From contig JANNRW010000071.1 of NCBI GenBank assembly GCA_031401815.1, positions 1-5,419 on the forward strand: a stretch of DNA of 5,419 nt, given 5' to 3'. A program made the position numbers and the translations under genes. Each line of letters starts with the position of its first letter. The first letter of the stretch is position 1. The DNA comes from JANNRW01 sp031401815 (GTDB lineage Bacteria > Desulfobacterota > Desulfuromonadia > Geobacterales > DSM-12255). The notes under the pieces were generated by a model. That model was not told where the DNA came from. It did not search any database and saw only the letters and a program-made list of their open reading frames with translations. Positions 4,375 through 5,419 of the stretch are shown piece by piece.

Positions 4375-4404
4375 AAGGGGTTACAGATTGCACTGTAACC
4401 CCTT
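4375..4404. terminator. Strong intrinsic terminator after the ATPase gene, bidirectional
   Basis: AAGGGGTTACAG (4375-4386) and CTGTAACCCCTT (4393-4404) form a perfect 12-bp stem around a 6-base loop (4387-4392). On the minus strand it is followed by GTTTTTATG and starts 37 bases after the ATPase stop codon, so it ends that transcript. The plus-strand side has TTCTTTTGCTT after the stem and may also work. Confidence 0.9.
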
Positions 4405-4441
4405 TTCTTTTGCTTGTGTAATTCATAAGAGTGTGGAGACT

Positions 4442-5419
4442 TTACTTGATGCAGACCCTTCTTACCTCCTTGATATCTGTCAACCCCTGGAAGCACTTCA
4501 GTATGCCATCCTGCTTCAGAGTAGTCATACCGTCTGCCATTGCCTGTCGCCGGATATATTCAACTTCACCCTTCTTCTTGATAAGACTACGCATCGCATC
4601 CGTGCCGGTCAGGATTTCGTGCAGGCCGAGCCTCCCCTTGTAGCCGGAATCGCCACATTTGGGGCAGCCTGTCGGACGTGAGAGGGTAATGGTTGAGCGA
4701 TCAATTCCGGTTCGAACAAAGGCCTCCTCACCATACTCCACAATGATTTCATTAATCTCCTCATCTGTAGGGGTATAATCCTCTGCGCAGGCGCTGCATA
4801 TCCGCCTCGCAAGACGCTGCGCAAGTATGCAGAGGATGGCATCGGAAAAGCTGAACGGATCCATACCCATATCGAGTAAACGGGTAACAGTTTCAGGGGC
4901 TGAATTGGTATGAAGGGTAGAGAAGACCAGATGGCCGGTTAGGGATGCTTCTATACCCATGGAGGTTGTCTCTTCATCCCGCATCTCACCGACCATGATT
5001 ACATCGGGGTCAGCACGGAGAAAGGCTCTGAGCGCGGTTGCAAAGGTGAAACCTATCTTGTTGTTGACCTGTACCTGGCGCAGCCCTTTCTGGGTTATCT
5101 CGACCGGGTCTTCAGCAGTCCAGATTTTTGTTTCCGGAGTATTGATTGTTGATACTGCTGAATGAAGTGTCGTGGTCTTTCCTGAGCCGGTAGGGCCGAC
5201 AACCAGTATGAGGCCGTACGGTTTTATGATGGAGTCCTTGAATGCAGCCATGTTTCTCTCTGTAAGGCCCAGTTTGTCAAACGGGATAGGTTCTCCGGAT
5301 GCCAGAATCCGCATTACAACATCTTCGAGCTGACCTGCTGTCGGAAGGGTTGCAACCCTGAGCTCTACATCTATGGGGCCAAATTTCTTGAAGTCGATCT
5401 TCCCGTCCTGCGGCTTGCG
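4442..5419 (-). CDS. GspE/PilB-family secretion or pilus-assembly ATPase, C-terminal part
   Basis: The C-terminal 325 residues of a hexameric ATPase that powers type II secretion or type IV pilus extension at the cytoplasmic face of the inner membrane. The frame is open through the right edge, so the start is outside; the ATG at 5314 is internal. Before that Met are DGKIDFKKFGP and ELRVATLPTA, the usual lead-in to the ATPase core. Counting from it: Walker A GPTGSGKT (40-47), Asp box WTAEDPVEI (65-73), Walker B DPDVIMVGE (102-110), His box LTGHLVFSTLHT (125-136), and the zinc-binding tetracysteine C173-x2-C176 and C217-x2-C220. The tail GLTDIKEVRRVCIK is the normal family ending. All catalytic motifs are intact. 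GspE and PilB cannot be separated without the N-terminal domain and neighbours. The zinc motif and tight match exclude the retraction ATPase PilT. Confidence 0.95.
   Translation of the reverse strand, partial: RKPQDGKIDFKKFGPIDVELRVATLPTAGQLEDVVMRILASGEPIPFDKLGLTERNMAAFKDSIIKPYGLILVVGPTGSGKTTTLHSAVSTINTPETKIWTAEDPVEITQKGLRQVQVNNKIGFTFATALRAFLRADPDVIMVGEMRDEETTSMGIEASLTGHLVFSTLHTNSAPETVTRLLDMGMDPFSFSDAILCILAQRLARRICSACAEDYTPTDEEINEIIVEYGEEAFVRTGIDRSTITLSRPTGCPKCGDSGYKGRLGLHEILTGTDAMRSLIKKKGEVEYIRRQAMADGMTTLKQDGILKCFQGLTDIKEVRRVCIK

Noticed and set aside
4295..4681. Plus-strand 128-codon frame
   Set aside because: It reads through the 12-bp terminator stem and is antisense to the ATPase gene.

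Overview
The window looks like bacterial accessory DNA, probably from a Gram-negative bacterium. The signs are a type II secretion/type IV pilus assembly ATPase, a lipoprotein with a lipobox, and two further secreted proteins. The degenerate intergenic repeats (cacggat-, cacggag- and gggatgaacaggatgg-type blocks) remind me of Nitrospirota and Desulfobacterota genomes. That placement is an impression, not a result. All supported genes lie on the minus strand.

Left part (1-2466): five unrelated genes, one after another in the same orientation. From downstream to upstream they are a partial lipoprotein, a small secreted protein built from two 48-residue repeats, two cytoplasmic proteins of unknown function, and a secreted protein with a C-terminal CxxCxxC. 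They do not overlap, and their gaps hold palindromes rather than operon junctions. Two gaps (145-206 and 1987-2046) contain imperfect hairpins just after a stop codon. Each has unpaired single bases on only one arm and is flanked by GTT/AAC core-like boxes. This is the architecture of integron attC sites. The best reading is a stretch of integron gene cassettes. No integrase gene is visible, so it may be an integrase-less attC cluster (CALIN) or the inside of a larger array.

Middle (2467-3497): about 1 kb with no convincing gene. It holds a four-copy array of a 14-bp palindrome directly upstream of the CxxCxxC gene, a strong bidirectional terminator at 2810-2850 with no obvious gene to serve, and a roughly 293-bp non-coding element bounded by 32-bp inverted repeats (29 of 32 matching).

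Right part (3498-4150): a two-gene module with a 4-base overlap. It encodes a DUF6516/TumE-like putative toxin followed by an HVO_A0114-like winged-helix protein, the presumed antitoxin and autoregulator. A 23-bp near-perfect palindrome sits just upstream of the first gene and is a good operator candidate.

Right end (4375-5419): the C-terminal part of a GspE/PilB-family ATPase, open at the window edge and followed by a strong terminator. This is probably the chromosomal housekeeping border of the accessory region.
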